A stretch of DNA of 64,000 bases, taken from contig CALUPH010000002.1 in NCBI GenBank assembly GCA_944322615.1, forward strand, positions 1-64,000, read 5' to 3'. The DNA comes from Candidatus Gastranaerophilales bacterium (GTDB lineage: Bacteria > Cyanobacteriota > Vampirovibrionia > Gastranaerophilales > Gastranaerophilaceae). This document shows, piece by piece, positions 38,177-46,636 of the stretch; position 1 is the first letter of the stretch, and each line of letters opens with the position of its first letter. The notes beneath the pieces were generated by a model. That model had not been told where the DNA came from, did not search any database, and saw nothing but the letters and a program-made list of their open reading frames with translations. A program made the position numbers and the translations under genes.

Positions 38177-39278
38177 GTATTTTTCGTTTGAACTTTTAAA
38201 AGAAGATAAAAAAACAGGTGCGAGAGCAGGTATCTTTCATACACCTCATGGTGATATAGAAACACCTATTTTCATGCCTGTTGGAACTCACTCAAACGTA
38301 AAAATGCTAACGAAACACCATTTAGAAGAAACAAAAGCTCAAATAATTTTATCTAATTCATTCCATTTATTTTTAAGACCTGGGAATAAGCTTATAAAAG
38401 AATTTGGCGGGCTTCATAAATGGATGAATTGGGACAAGCCAATATTAACTGATTCCGGCGGATTTCAAGTATTCAGTTTAGCCCATTTGAATAATATTTC
38501 AGAAGACGGTGTTAAATTCAAAGAACCTAAAACAGGGGATGAATATTATATAAATCCTGAAATTTCTATGGAAATTCAGCAAGATTTAGGACCTGACATA
38601 GCAATGGCATTTGACCAATGTGCACCATATCCTTGCGATTATAAAGATGCAGTAAAAGCAATGGAAAGAACCCATAGATGGCTTGAAAGATGCTTTAAGG
38701 CTCATTCAAGAGAAGATCAAGCACTATTTCCTATAGTACAAGGAGCTTTCTTTGATGATTTAAGAAAAGAAAGTGCTAGTGTAATTTCTTCTTATGATGC
38801 TGTAGGATATGCAATTGGCGGTGTAAGTGTAGGCGAACCTACAGAATTAAAAAATCATTTAGTTGAATATACAGCACCTTTATTACCAAGAAATAAACCA
38901 AGATATCTGATGGGTGTCGGAACTCCTATTGATTTACTTGAAGGAGTTAAAAGAGGCGTTGACATGTTTGATTGTGTTCTTCCGACCAGAAATGCCCGTC
39001 ATGGTTCTTTCTTTACTTATGAAGGAAAGAAAAATATAAAGAATAAACAATTTGAAAAAGATCCTCTTCCACTTGATGAAAAATGTGATTGTTATGCTTG
39101 TCAAAATCATTCAAAAGCATATATAAGACATCTTTACAGAATGGGCGAAGCTAATGCACAAATTCTATTGTCTATCCACAATACAAGATTTCTAATCAAG
39201 TTTATACATGATATGAGAAATAGTATATTAGAAGATAGATTTGAAGAGTTCTATAATGAACATATAAATATTATTTAA
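38166..39278 (+). CDS. tgt: tRNA-guanine transglycosylase
   Basis: Tgt swaps guanine for preQ1 at position 34 of GUN-anticodon tRNAs, a step of queuosine synthesis. The 370 residues have the catalytic LTDSGGFQVFSLAHL, AIGGVSVGEP, GVDMFDCVLPTRNARHGSFF and the zinc ligands in CDCYACQNHSKAYIRHL. The ATG overlaps the end of ndk and follows GATAATGAACAATGG, so coupling is likely. No other queuosine gene is in the window. Confidence 0.97.
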   Translation: MANKYFSFELLKEDKKTGARAGIFHTPHGDIETPIFMPVGTHSNVKMLTKHHLEETKAQIILSNSFHLFLRPGNKLIKEFGGLHKWMNWDKPILTDSGGFQVFSLAHLNNISEDGVKFKEPKTGDEYYINPEISMEIQQDLGPDIAMAFDQCAPYPCDYKDAVKAMERTHRWLERCFKAHSREDQALFPIVQGAFFDDLRKESASVISSYDAVGYAIGGVSVGEPTELKNHLVEYTAPLLPRNKPRYLMGVGTPIDLLEGVKRGVDMFDCVLPTRNARHGSFFTYEGKKNIKNKQFEKDPLPLDEKCDCYACQNHSKAYIRHLYRMGEANAQILLSIHNTRFLIKFIHDMRNSILEDRFEEFYNEHINII

Positions 39279-39305
39279 ACCTAATTAATAAAGAAAAAAT
39301 CAAAT

Positions 39306-39339
39306 TAATAGAGGCTTATTTTTGAATAAGCCTCTATTA
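39306..39339. terminator. Hairpin between convergent tgt and fabI
   Basis: TAATAGAGGCTTATT (39306-39320) and AATAAGCCTCTATTA (39325-39339) pair perfectly over 15 bp with a 4-nt loop. T-tracts on either side are weak. It probably ends both transcripts. Confidence 0.75.
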
Positions 39340-39355
39340 TTAATTATAAAACAAT

Positions 39356-40153
39356 CTATTTTGTAACAAGCTCCATTTCATCCTGAGAAGCATATACACA
39401 ATGACATCCACAGTCAACATGGATAACTTCACCAGTAACACCAGAAGATAAATCAGATAACAAATATAAACCTGTTTTACCAACATCTTCAAGAGTAACA
39501 TTTCTTTTTAAAGGAGCTTTAAGTACAGCTGCTTTTAGCATTTTACCAAAACCATCAATTCCAGAAGCTGCTAATGTCTTAACAGCACCTGCAGAAATAC
39601 AGTTAACTCTTACACCATGTTTTCCAAGATTTTCTGCTAAATATCTTGCAGATGATTCTAATGCAGCCTTTGCAACACCCATAATATTATAGTTTGCAAC
39701 AACCTTTTCACCGCCTAAATATGTCAAAGCTAAAATAGAACCGCCTTCATTCATAATTGGTTTTGCATTTCTAGCTAAAGAAACAAGAGAATATGCACTA
39801 ACACCCATAGCTAAATCCCAACCGGCTTTTGATGTGTTAATAAATTCACCTGTTAAATCTTCTCTGTTAGCAAAAGCAACAGCATGAACAACAAAGTCAA
39901 TCTTTCCGTATGTTTTTTCAAGTTCTGCAAAAACTGCTTTTACTTCATCTTCTTTTGTAACATCACAAGACATTATAACTTTTGCATTCATTCCTTCAGC
40001 AATAGGACGTACTCTTTTTTCCATAACTTCACCTGCATATGTGAATGCTATTTCTGCCCCTGCTTCAAACAATTGTTTTGCAATACCGTATGCAATACCA
40101 TGTGTGTTAGAAACGCCAAATATAACGCCTCTTTTACCTTCCATTAGTTTCAT
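39356..40153 (-). CDS. fabI: Enoyl-ACP reductase (NADH)
   Basis: FabI reduces enoyl-ACP in the last step of each fatty acid elongation round. The 265 residues start with the FabI-type nucleotide loop (GVIFGVSNTHGIAYGIAKQL). They have the catalytic Tyr-(x6)-Lys in ANYNIMGVAKAALESSARYL and the late DLSSGVTGEVIHVDCGCH. AAGGGG precedes the ATG. It stands alone as a single gene between two terminator-like hairpins. Confidence 0.96.
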   Translation of the reverse strand: MKLMEGKRGVIFGVSNTHGIAYGIAKQLFEAGAEIAFTYAGEVMEKRVRPIAEGMNAKVIMSCDVTKEDEVKAVFAELEKTYGKIDFVVHAVAFANREDLTGEFINTSKAGWDLAMGVSAYSLVSLARNAKPIMNEGGSILALTYLGGEKVVANYNIMGVAKAALESSARYLAENLGKHGVRVNCISAGAVKTLAASGIDGFGKMLKAAVLKAPLKRNVTLEDVGKTGLYLLSDLSSGVTGEVIHVDCGCHCVYASQDEMELVTK

Positions 40154-40217
40154 ATTATACCCCTTCTAAACCTGTTAACTTTACTTAATTCTACTATTAA
40201 AATATTCTTTTATCAAC

Positions 40218-40248
40218 AAAAAGGCTTTCTTGTTAAGAAAGCCTTTTT
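40218..40248 (-). terminator. Terminator of the TerC/DUF475-like gene
   Basis: AAAAAGGCTTTCTT (40218-40231) and AAGAAAGCCTTTTT (40235-40248) make a 14-bp stem with a 3-nt loop and a T-run on the minus strand. It begins 2 nt after the stop codon of the minus-strand gene. Confidence 0.88.
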
Positions 40249-40249
40249 G

Positions 40250-41311
40250 CTATTTTTCACAAATTTCCTTAACTTTTTCCTTAAGCTGCTTTTTATTATG
40301 TATTATTGAAGAAATAAACGCAGCACCGACAATTACAAGCCCTACACTTCCTGTAACGACTTCAGGAATTTCAATTCGAGTACTTATAAACATAATTATA
40401 GCTAAGAATCCGATAGCCCAATGAGCACCATGTTCTAAATATAAATATTGCTTTAATGTTTTCATATCAACCATAAAAATTGTTAATGAACGAACAAACA
40501 TAGCACCGATTGCCAAACCAATTGAGATGATTATAATATCCTTACTTATGGCAAATGCACCTAAAACCCCATCTAAAGAAAAAGATGCATCTATTAATTC
40601 CAAATAAAGGAACCCGATAAAACCAAGTTTAGCAGTCTCGCCCATAATTGCAGCTTTTCTTTCAGCAATTTGTTCTAACAAATTACTTATACTATCTACA
40701 ACTAAATATAGAATAATACCTATAAAACCAGCCATTAAAACAGCATTTTTTTGTTCTTCAGGTATAAAATTTTGCAAAATTAATAAAGCTAATAATGCAA
40801 AAACCACATCAATATATTTCACACAATTTAATTTAATCAATCTCTTTTCTAAAAAGGCAATCCAGTGAACTTCTTTTTCTTCATGGAAGAAATATGCAAG
40901 AAAAATCATTAGAAGAAAAGCACCGCCGAAAGTAACTAAAGGAGCATGTACAAGATGAAGATAATGAGCGTATTTATCAACATCATAAAAAGCTAACTTT
41001 GTTACATCAATTAATGTTAAACCTGAGAATGCAGCAACTACAATAATTGGGAATAAAAATCTCATTCCAAACACAGCAATTGCAATACCCCAAGTCAAAA
41101 ATCTATGACGCCAAGTATCATTCATTTTTTCTAATTTTATCGCATTGATAACCGCATTATCAAAGGATAATGTGACTTCCAATATGGAAAGAAAAGCTAC
41201 TATAAACAAACATAAAAAACCGCTTCCCGGATGAGAATGTTCTCCCCATAAGTAGGCTAATATAATACCAACTATAGTTACTATTAAAGAACCTTTAAAA
41301 TAATTTAGCAT
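40250..41311 (-). CDS. TerC/DUF475-family integral membrane protein
   Basis: This 353-residue protein has about nine membrane segments and the two acidic TerC-type motifs, EVTLSFDNAVINA and LIDASFSLDGVLGAF. The family includes TerC and YkoY-like proteins, which are thought to move metal ions such as manganese, often loading exported enzymes. The DUF475 branch is the closest in layout. GAGG precedes the ATG. It has no obvious partner gene, and the substrate cannot be told from the sequence. Confidence 0.85.
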   Translation of the reverse strand: MLNYFKGSLIVTIVGIILAYLWGEHSHPGSGFLCLFIVAFLSILEVTLSFDNAVINAIKLEKMNDTWRHRFLTWGIAIAVFGMRFLFPIIVVAAFSGLTLIDVTKLAFYDVDKYAHYLHLVHAPLVTFGGAFLLMIFLAYFFHEEKEVHWIAFLEKRLIKLNCVKYIDVVFALLALLILQNFIPEEQKNAVLMAGFIGIILYLVVDSISNLLEQIAERKAAIMGETAKLGFIGFLYLELIDASFSLDGVLGAFAISKDIIIISIGLAIGAMFVRSLTIFMVDMKTLKQYLYLEHGAHWAIGFLAIIMFISTRIEIPEVVTGSVGLVIVGAAFISSIIHNKKQLKEKVKEICEK

Positions 41312-41398
41312 AATTTACCTCTATCTACTACGAAAATTATATAAGAAACATAGATTAAAAAAGTCATCTTTTTATTTTATTTTTGTTAGAATATACAT

Positions 41399-41686
41399 AT
41401 GAAATTATCCATTTCTTTCAAATTGTTTATCATTTTATTAAATTTAATGATACTTTCAATAATGTTTGTGGTTCCTAGTATTGCGTATAAAATTAATATA
41501 TTTGATATTATTTTAAGATATTGGGTAACTGTAAATTTCGTTTTTTCATTATTAAGTCTGATAAAGAAGAACGATAAAATTATAAATAATATTTCTTTTT
41601 ATTCTAATTTACTGTTTTATTTTATCTTTTTTATATTTGTTTCAATTATTGCTTTAATACAAAAAAATACAATTAGTTTAATCTAA
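41399..41686 (+). CDS. Small membrane protein of unknown function
   Basis: The 95 residues contain three hydrophobic segments (about 8-28, 35-55 and 65-88) with short polar links (IKKNDKIINN). No family is recognised. The start has no ribosome site. A TAGAAT hexamer lies 6 nt before the ATG, which fits a leaderless mRNA. A strong hairpin follows the stop, so it looks like a real single-gene transcription unit. Confidence 0.6.
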   Translation: MKLSISFKLFIILLNLMILSIMFVVPSIAYKINIFDIILRYWVTVNFVFSLLSLIKKNDKIINNISFYSNLLFYFIFFIFVSIIALIQKNTISLI

Positions 41687-41694
41687 ATAAACAA

Positions 41695-41717
41695 AAGAGA
41701 GGTAAAATACCTCTCTT
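41695..41717. terminator. Bidirectional terminator between a small membrane protein gene and fba
   Basis: AAGAGAGGTA and TACCTCTCTT pair perfectly over 10 bp with an AAA loop (41705-41707). T-rich ends on both strands fit the two convergent genes. Confidence 0.85.
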
Positions 41718-41750
41718 CATTTTTTACAGTTATCATTTATTAATAAATAA

Positions 41751-42710
41751 CTAGTCTTTAGCGTGACCTGCAGTACCAAGAACGTTAATCATTTTGTGTT
41801 TAACCATTTCTTTTACAGCAGTTCTACCAGGACCCATATATTCACGAGGATCGAATTTTTCAGGATGTTCTACAAAGAATTCTCTGATTGTAGAAGTCAT
41901 TGCTAATCTTAAGTCAGTATCAATATTAATTTTAGCAACACCGTGTTTAGAAGCATAATTTAACATTTCTTCAGGAACACCTTGTGCATCAGGTAAGTTA
42001 CCGCCAAATTTATTACATTTAGCAACAAATTCTTTTGGTACAGAAGAAGAACCGTGAAGAACGATTGGATAATCACCAAATCCGGCTTCTTTTAATGCAT
42101 CTTTAATTTCTTTTAGTCTGTCAAAGTCTAATTTTGCTTCACCTTTGAATTTGTATGCGCCGTGAGAAGTACCAATAGCAATAGCTAAAGAGTCACAACC
42201 TGTTTGTTTTACGAACTCAACAGCTTCTTTTACATTAGTATATTTAGCATCTTTAGCATCAACATTAACATCGTCTTCAACACCAGCTAATTTACCAAGT
42301 TCAGCTTCAACTGAAACTCCTCTTTCATGAGCATATTCAACAACTTTTTTAGTTAAAGCAACGTTTTCTTCGAATGGGAATCTTGAACCGTCAATCATAA
42401 CTGAAGAGAAACCGCCATCGATACAAGCTTTACAAATTTCGAAATCAGCACCGTGGTCTAAGTGAAGAGCAATAGGTACTGTAGTTGTAGCTAAAGCAGC
42501 TTCAACCAACTTAATTAAATATGTTTGATTAGCATATTTTCTTGCACCAGCAGAAACTTGAAGAATAATAGGAGATTGAGTTTCTTCAGCAGCTTCCGCA
42601 ATACCTTGTAAAATTTCCATGTTATTTACGTTGTAAGCACCAATAGCATATCCGCCGGCCAATGCTTTTTTGAACATTTCATTTGTTCCAACTAATTTTC
42701 TTTCTGCCAT
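41751..42710 (-). CDS. fba: Class II fructose-bisphosphate aldolase
   Basis: This zinc enzyme splits fructose 1,6-bisphosphate in glycolysis. From the ATG at 42710, which follows a strong GAGGAGG site, it has 319 residues. Motifs are GYAIGAYNVNNMEILQGIAE, the zinc/active-site LHLDHGADFEICKACIDGGF, YTNVKEAVEFVKQTGCDSLA and LHGSSSVPKEFV. The longer reading from 42788 adds 26 residues unlike the family. A TATAAT lies at 42743-42738. It complements pgi and pyk elsewhere in the window. Confidence 0.96.
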   Translation of the reverse strand: MAERKLVGTNEMFKKALAGGYAIGAYNVNNMEILQGIAEAAEETQSPIILQVSAGARKYANQTYLIKLVEAALATTTVPIALHLDHGADFEICKACIDGGFSSVMIDGSRFPFEENVALTKKVVEYAHERGVSVEAELGKLAGVEDDVNVDAKDAKYTNVKEAVEFVKQTGCDSLAIAIGTSHGAYKFKGEAKLDFDRLKEIKDALKEAGFGDYPIVLHGSSSVPKEFVAKCNKFGGNLPDAQGVPEEMLNYASKHGVAKINIDTDLRLAMTSTIREFFVEHPEKFDPREYMGPGRTAVKEMVKHKMINVLGTAGHAKD

Positions 42711-42883
42711 TACTAGCCTCCTCTTGTTTACATAACGATTATAATCTAACTCAAACAAAAAATGTTTACAAGCAAAATGAATTTGCATTTTATAAGCAAA
42801 AAAGAATTAAATAAAAAAAAGAATCTTTAAAATTATAGAGTTTCTATTTTTTGAATATCGGGCATTCTATTAAATATGTACAA

Positions 42884-42912
42884 TTGAAAGTTCGAAAAAA
42901 AAATGTTACAAT
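42884..42912 (+). promoter_or_regulatory. Putative sigma-70 promoter of the YtxH-DUF948-YtxH operon
   Basis: TTGAAA (42884-42889) and TACAAT (42907-42912) are 17 bp apart, with a run of A's in the spacer. Transcription would start near 42919, shortly before the ATG at 42942. Confidence 0.65.
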
Positions 42913-42941
42913 CGGAAACATAAAAGTGAATGGAGGACAAA

Positions 42942-43253
42942 ATGTCAAAAGAAGACAGCTCAATCAGTTTTGGAGTCGGATTACTTCTTGGTGTTGTAGG
43001 TGGTGTAATTGCTGCTGTATTATATGCGCCAAAATCAGGCGAAGAAACACGCAAAGATGTTGAAAATGTTATTACAGACATTGCACAAAAATACACTCCC
43101 GAAATCAAAGAAGCAAAAAAGCAAGCACTAACTTCTATTGATGTAATGAGATATCGTTTAGAGCAGCAATATAACAAAATCAACGAAACTATTAAGGCAA
43201 AACAAATTGCAAAAGCAAAAGAAAAAGAATCCGTTGATTATGAAGTCAACTAG
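42942..43253 (+). CDS. YtxH-domain protein, first copy
   Basis: The 103 residues begin with a glycine-rich membrane helix followed by the YtxH-type turn: GVGLLLGVVGGVIAAVLYAP and KSGEETRKDVENV. The remainder is a charged helix. YtxH proteins are small stress- or envelope-linked membrane proteins of unclear function. The ATG at 42942 follows GGAGG; an ATG at 42930 lies ahead of that site and is unlikely. It is the first of three co-directional genes. Confidence 0.85.
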   Translation: MSKEDSSISFGVGLLLGVVGGVIAAVLYAPKSGEETRKDVENVITDIAQKYTPEIKEAKKQALTSIDVMRYRLEQQYNKINETIKAKQIAKAKEKESVDYEVN

Positions 43254-43262
43254 GAGATAATA

Positions 43263-43637
43263 ATGACCCCGGTACTAGAATGTGTTTTAGCTATTTTTAT
43301 AGTTGTATTAATTATAGTTTCAGTCATATTAACTGTATTCCTTGTAAAATTTATAAAAGAGGCAACTCATACACTTACAAGCCTTAAGAATCTTACAGAT
43401 ATGACCAATAAAGAACTTGAACCCGCGTTAAAATCGGTAAATAATATTCTATCAACAGTAAATAATGTTTCTAATGCTACCAATAAGCAATTTGAATTGA
43501 TAAAAAAGATATTAACAACATTATTAGGTGCATCTTGCGTAGCATTTGGAAATGCAAAAAACTGCGGATTTTTTAGCGGATTAAAAAGTGGTTTTAATTT
43601 ATTTAGAAAAAAAGGAGACAAAAATGTCAATAGGTAG
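43263..43637 (+). CDS. DUF948-like membrane protein
   Basis: The 124-residue protein starts with a long hydrophobic helix (about 7-30), followed by a helical region (EATHTLTSLKNLTDMTNKEL, EPALKSVNNILSTVNNVSNA) typical of DUF948 proteins. These often occur beside YtxH genes in Firmicutes and other phyla. AGGAG precedes the ATG. The last 14 nt overlap the second YtxH gene. Its role is unknown, though the neighbours suggest a shared membrane assembly. Confidence 0.8.
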   Translation: MTPVLECVLAIFIVVLIIVSVILTVFLVKFIKEATHTLTSLKNLTDMTNKELEPALKSVNNILSTVNNVSNATNKQFELIKKILTTLLGASCVAFGNAKNCGFFSGLKSGFNLFRKKGDKNVNR

Positions 43638-43890
43638 ATTTATAGCCGGTTTTGCAATCGGCAGCATAGTAGGCGGATTAATTGGTGTTCTTTTGGCACC
43701 TCAATCAGGTGAAGAAACTCGCGAACAATTAGCTGATAAATCAAAAGATATTTGTGATAAAGCTCATACTGCAGTTTCTGAAATTCAAACAAAAGCTGAC
43801 GGCATTGTAAGTGAAATGCAAGCCAAAGGTGATGAATTAATTGCTAAGCTTCAAGATGTAATTAATAAACAAAAAAAAGTTGAAGAATAG
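43624..43890 (+). CDS. YtxH-domain protein, second copy
   Basis: This 88-residue protein is a clear relative of the first YtxH gene: FAIGSIVGGLIGVLLAPQSG, then EETREQLADKSKDICDKAH, and a helical tail (EIQTKADGIVSEMQAKGDEL). The ATG at 43624 follows GGAG; the longer reading from 43588 has no ribosome site. It closes the three-gene operon and is followed by a terminator. Confidence 0.87.
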   Translation: MSIGRFIAGFAIGSIVGGLIGVLLAPQSGEETREQLADKSKDICDKAHTAVSEIQTKADGIVSEMQAKGDELIAKLQDVINKQKKVEE

Positions 43891-43911
43891 AATAATTAAA
43901 TATTCAAAATC

Positions 43912-43942
43912 AAAAAGACTCAAATAAAATTGAGTCTTTTTT
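43912..43942 (+). terminator. Terminator of the YtxH operon
   Basis: AAAAAGACTCAA and TTGAGTCTTTTT form a 12-bp stem with a 6-nt loop and a T-run on the plus strand. Confidence 0.9.
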
Positions 43943-43956
43943 GTTAATAAAATTAT

Positions 43957-43985
43957 TTGAAATTATTTTTACTTCATTAGATAAT
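43957..43985 (+). promoter_or_regulatory. Putative sigma-70 promoter of pgi
   Basis: TTGAAA (43957-43962) and GATAAT (43980-43985) are 17 bp apart. A start near 43992 gives a short leader with AAAAAGGAT before the pgi ATG. Confidence 0.5.
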
Positions 43986-44017
43986 AACTTTGTATTAATA
44001 ATAAAAAGGATATTAAG

Positions 44018-45253
44018 ATGACAGAAACAATGGTATCAGATGTTACGTTAAAACTTGATATGTCAAATCTTTCAAAATACAGCAAGAATGCAGAACAAGC
44101 TGTAGAAACAATCAAAGAAAGAGCAGGCAAACCTGGGCAATTTCTAAACTGGATTGGTGTATTGCCTGAAAATCAATTAAAAACAATTGATAATTTATAT
44201 GACATGGCTGAAAAAGCAAAAGACAATAAATATACAGATCTTGCTATTCTTGGGATAGGCGGTTCAAGACATACTACAGAATCATTAATCAGAATGATCG
44301 GCAAAGAAGCAAATGTACATTTCTTCTCTTCTGTAGATTCAGAAAGTTTCAGAAGATTTATTAATACTCTAGACTTAGCAAAAACACAATTCTTAGTAGT
44401 ATCAAAATCAGGTGGCACTATAGAAACTACTGTTGCTTATGAAAATGCAAAAAAAGTTATGCAAGAATATTTAGAAAGAGAAGATGTTTCTGACAGATTT
44501 ATTGCAATGACTGATGTTTCAGCAGAAAAAAGCAATCTCAGAAAAATGGTAAACGCAGGCGATATTAAACTTTCTGGTTTTGTTCATGATGATGTAGGCG
44601 GAAGATTTTCTATCTTTGATGATGCTACTATATTTACTTTAGCATATGTTGGTGTAGCAAAAGAAGACGTTATTGCAATGCTTCAAGCTTCATTGAAAGC
44701 ACAAGAAGAGTTTTTAAATCCTGATATAAATAAAAACATGGCTCTTCAACAAGCTGCATTCAATGTTCAATCAAGACTTGACGGAAAACAAAAACACTTC
44801 ATTGAATACTTCGGTGATGCATTCCAAGGTACAACTTTATGGGAAAAACAATTAAAAAATGAATCTTTAAAAGCAAGAATTTCAACAGATACAAATGTTG
44901 GACCAGGATATTTACACTATAATGCAGAGGCTGATTTAGATAGTGCGAATAAAGATTCTTTCTTTACTTTTGTTTATGTAACTCCGCAAGAAAAAGTAAC
45001 AAAAGCAGTTCTAACAGGTGTAATTGCAGCATATTCTAACATGCACCCTGTTTCTGTTGTTGAACTTAAAGATTTATCACTTACTACTTTAGCTAAATTT
45101 ATTGAATTTAAACACTTTGAAACATTATACACAGGTAATATTCTAAGACAAATAGATGGTGATATAACAGAAATGAATGTGGCTCTGCCGGAAGTACTTC
45201 AACCAAACGTAGAAATTTATAAAAAAGAAGTAAGAAAAGCAATGGCGCAATAG
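44018..45253 (+). CDS. pgi: Glucose-6-phosphate isomerase
   Basis: Pgi interconverts glucose 6-phosphate and fructose 6-phosphate. At 411 residues it is shorter than the usual 450 to 550. It has LAILGIGGSRHTTESL, FLVVSKSGGTIETTVAYENA, DDVGGRFSIFDDATIFTLAY, a catalytic glutamate in KQLKNESLKA, a histidine in GYLHYNAEADL where most relatives have a DxHS-type loop, and a lysine near the end in VEIYKKEVRKAM. The core residues look present although the loop is divergent. It is a single gene with its own promoter and terminator. Confidence 0.9.
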   Translation: MTETMVSDVTLKLDMSNLSKYSKNAEQAVETIKERAGKPGQFLNWIGVLPENQLKTIDNLYDMAEKAKDNKYTDLAILGIGGSRHTTESLIRMIGKEANVHFFSSVDSESFRRFINTLDLAKTQFLVVSKSGGTIETTVAYENAKKVMQEYLEREDVSDRFIAMTDVSAEKSNLRKMVNAGDIKLSGFVHDDVGGRFSIFDDATIFTLAYVGVAKEDVIAMLQASLKAQEEFLNPDINKNMALQQAAFNVQSRLDGKQKHFIEYFGDAFQGTTLWEKQLKNESLKARISTDTNVGPGYLHYNAEADLDSANKDSFFTFVYVTPQEKVTKAVLTGVIAAYSNMHPVSVVELKDLSLTTLAKFIEFKHFETLYTGNILRQIDGDITEMNVALPEVLQPNVEIYKKEVRKAMAQ

Positions 45254-45270
45254 TCATTAATAGAAAAAGT

Positions 45271-45302
45271 AAAAAGAGGAAACAATATGTTTCCTCTTTT
45301 TT
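45271..45302 (+). terminator. Terminator of pgi
   Basis: AAAAAGAGGAAACA and TGTTTCCTCTTTTT form a 14-bp stem with a 3-nt loop, followed by T's. It also faces the convergent coiled-coil gene and can serve both. Confidence 0.9.
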
Positions 45303-45319
45303 ATATATGATTAATTGTA

Positions 45320-45763
45320 TTAACCTACACCGTTGAATTTCGGAGTTGCTCTGTCGATTGCGCTGCCTTCTGCTTCTTCTACAGCTTCTAATTGTTTTTG
45401 AAGAGTTGTTACCATTGTATCTAGTCTTTTTACTTCCATTTCTATAGCGTTTTCTTTTACTGATACTTGGTATATTTCTCTGTTTATACTATCTGTTTCT
45501 TGTTCATATTCTTGTTGTTTTTGTTGTATTTGTGCATTTATTCTGTCTCTTTGAGTTGTATCTCCTGCTTCTGCCAATTGTTCATATAATTTTGCCAGTT
45601 CACCGGATTGTGATGCACTCATACTTGTTAGTTGTTGGTTTAGACTTAAGGTTTGAGTTGCCAGCGCATATTGCTCATTTGACCTTTGTGTTTGCTGCAA
45701 CTGAGCGCTATTTAATTGTCCATCCAGAACCAATTTTCTTTGTGCAAATAATGCGTAGCCCAT
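45320..45763 (-). CDS. Coiled-coil protein of unknown function (MGYALFAQRK start)
   Basis: The 147-residue protein starts MGYALFAQRKLVLDGQLNSA and then is nearly all Gln/Glu-rich helix with a heptad pattern (QIQQKQQEYEQETDSINREI; LDTMVTTLQKQLEAVEEAEG). It has no signal peptide. The ATG at 45763 follows GGGAAAAGAG; the longer reading from 45832 lacks a site. I recognise no family. It may be lineage-specific, because the short conserved-looking start resembles what I recall of other Melainabacteria proteins. Confidence 0.7.
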   Translation of the reverse strand: MGYALFAQRKLVLDGQLNSAQLQQTQRSNEQYALATQTLSLNQQLTSMSASQSGELAKLYEQLAEAGDTTQRDRINAQIQQKQQEYEQETDSINREIYQVSVKENAIEMEVKRLDTMVTTLQKQLEAVEEAEGSAIDRATPKFNGVG

Positions 45764-45946
45764 CTCTTTTCCCTCGATTATTTTCCTCTTACTTACATGA
45801 AAACTTTTTGTTTTAATTTCATGACTTTTCAAGAGAATTTTATTAAGATTTTGTTACATTTTGTATAACATTAGTATATATCGTTGTCATACAATATATA
45901 AGATTTTTATTCAATATAAAAATATTTGTTTATAAAACCATTATGA

Positions 45947-46303
45947 TTATTGGTTTTTTGCCAATAGATTTCTTATAGAAGTATCAATTGAATGAAAATC
46001 AGCATTTACAGAGTCAGACTTTGCTACACATATAACAGATAAATATTTATATATATTTTCAAACTCTGAATTTTTAATAATTAATCTAAAACTTTCTCTC
46101 ATCAAACGTTTTATTCTGTTACGAACGACAGCACGTTTATGAATTTTTTTACTAACAACAAACGCTATTTTTGTTTGTAAATCAGGATTTGTTTTTTCCT
46201 TACCAAAATATATACACATATTATTATCGGCAACTATATGGTTCAATTTATAAGTTGCAATAAAAGCAGAATATTTTTTTAATCTATATTTCTTTTGAAG
46301 CAT
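45947..46303 (-). CDS. rnpA: Ribonuclease P protein component
   Basis: RnpA is the protein subunit of RNase P, which removes tRNA 5' leaders. The 118 residues show the family pattern LKKYSAFIATYKLNHIVADN and the RNA-binding signature VVRNRIKRLMRESFR. It follows rpmH on the same strand, the usual order near the replication origin, but dnaA is not seen next to it. A short hairpin lies between the two genes. Confidence 0.94.
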   Translation of the reverse strand: MLQKKYRLKKYSAFIATYKLNHIVADNNMCIYFGKEKTNPDLQTKIAFVVSKKIHKRAVVRNRIKRLMRESFRLIIKNSEFENIYKYLSVICVAKSDSVNADFHSIDTSIRNLLAKNQ

Positions 46304-46321
46304 AATTTTATTTTACATTAA

Positions 46322-46347
46322 AAAAGGACCGAATAAACAGTCCTTTT
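46322..46347 (-). terminator. Short hairpin between rpmH and rnpA
   Basis: AAAAGGAC (46322-46329) and GTCCTTTT (46340-46347) pair over 8 bp around a 10-nt loop, with T's on the minus strand. It could partly stop rpmH transcription and lower rnpA expression. Confidence 0.5.
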
Positions 46348-46390
46348 ATATAAATAATTAAACCTAAAATTTAATTTAAGAACAAAAATA

Positions 46391-46543
46391 CTAAGCTCTT
46401 TCTTTTGCAGTAATAGCTAATTTATGACGGCCTTTAGCTCTTCTTCTGTTTAAAACTTCTCTTCCGCCTGCTGTAGCCATACGTGCTCTGAAACCGCTAA
46501 CATTTTGTCTTTTTCTTTTAGTTCCTTCCAGCGTACGTCTCAT
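46391..46543 (-). CDS. rpmH: 50S ribosomal protein L34
   Basis: This 50-residue gene was read directly from the minus strand. It is the standard L34 pattern, here [20 protein letters not shown] at the start, then [19 protein letters not shown]. The N-terminus is slightly different from the usual MKRT. AAGGAG precedes the ATG. It is too short for most ORF screens. It leads the rpmH-rnpA pair. Confidence 0.97.
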   Translation of the reverse strand: MRRTLEGTKRKRQNVSGFRARMATAGGREVLNRRRAKGRHKLAITAKERA

Positions 46544-46580
46544 TTTATTTCTCCTTGAATGTGTTTTTTTTCGCTATATC

Positions 46581-46609
46581 ATAATAAATAAGACATAACT
46601 TAAAGTCAA
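46581..46609 (-). promoter_or_regulatory. Putative sigma-70 promoter of rpmH-rnpA
   Basis: On the minus strand TTGACT (46609-46604) and TATTAT (46586-46581) are 17 bp apart, giving a start near 46574, about 30 nt before the L34 ATG. Confidence 0.6.
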
Positions 46610-46636
46610 TCACGAAAAAGAAAAAGGTTAAATAAT

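Noticed and set aside
42711-42788. Longer start for fba
   Set aside because: The strong GAGGAGG site lies directly before the ATG at 42710 and family proteins begin there.
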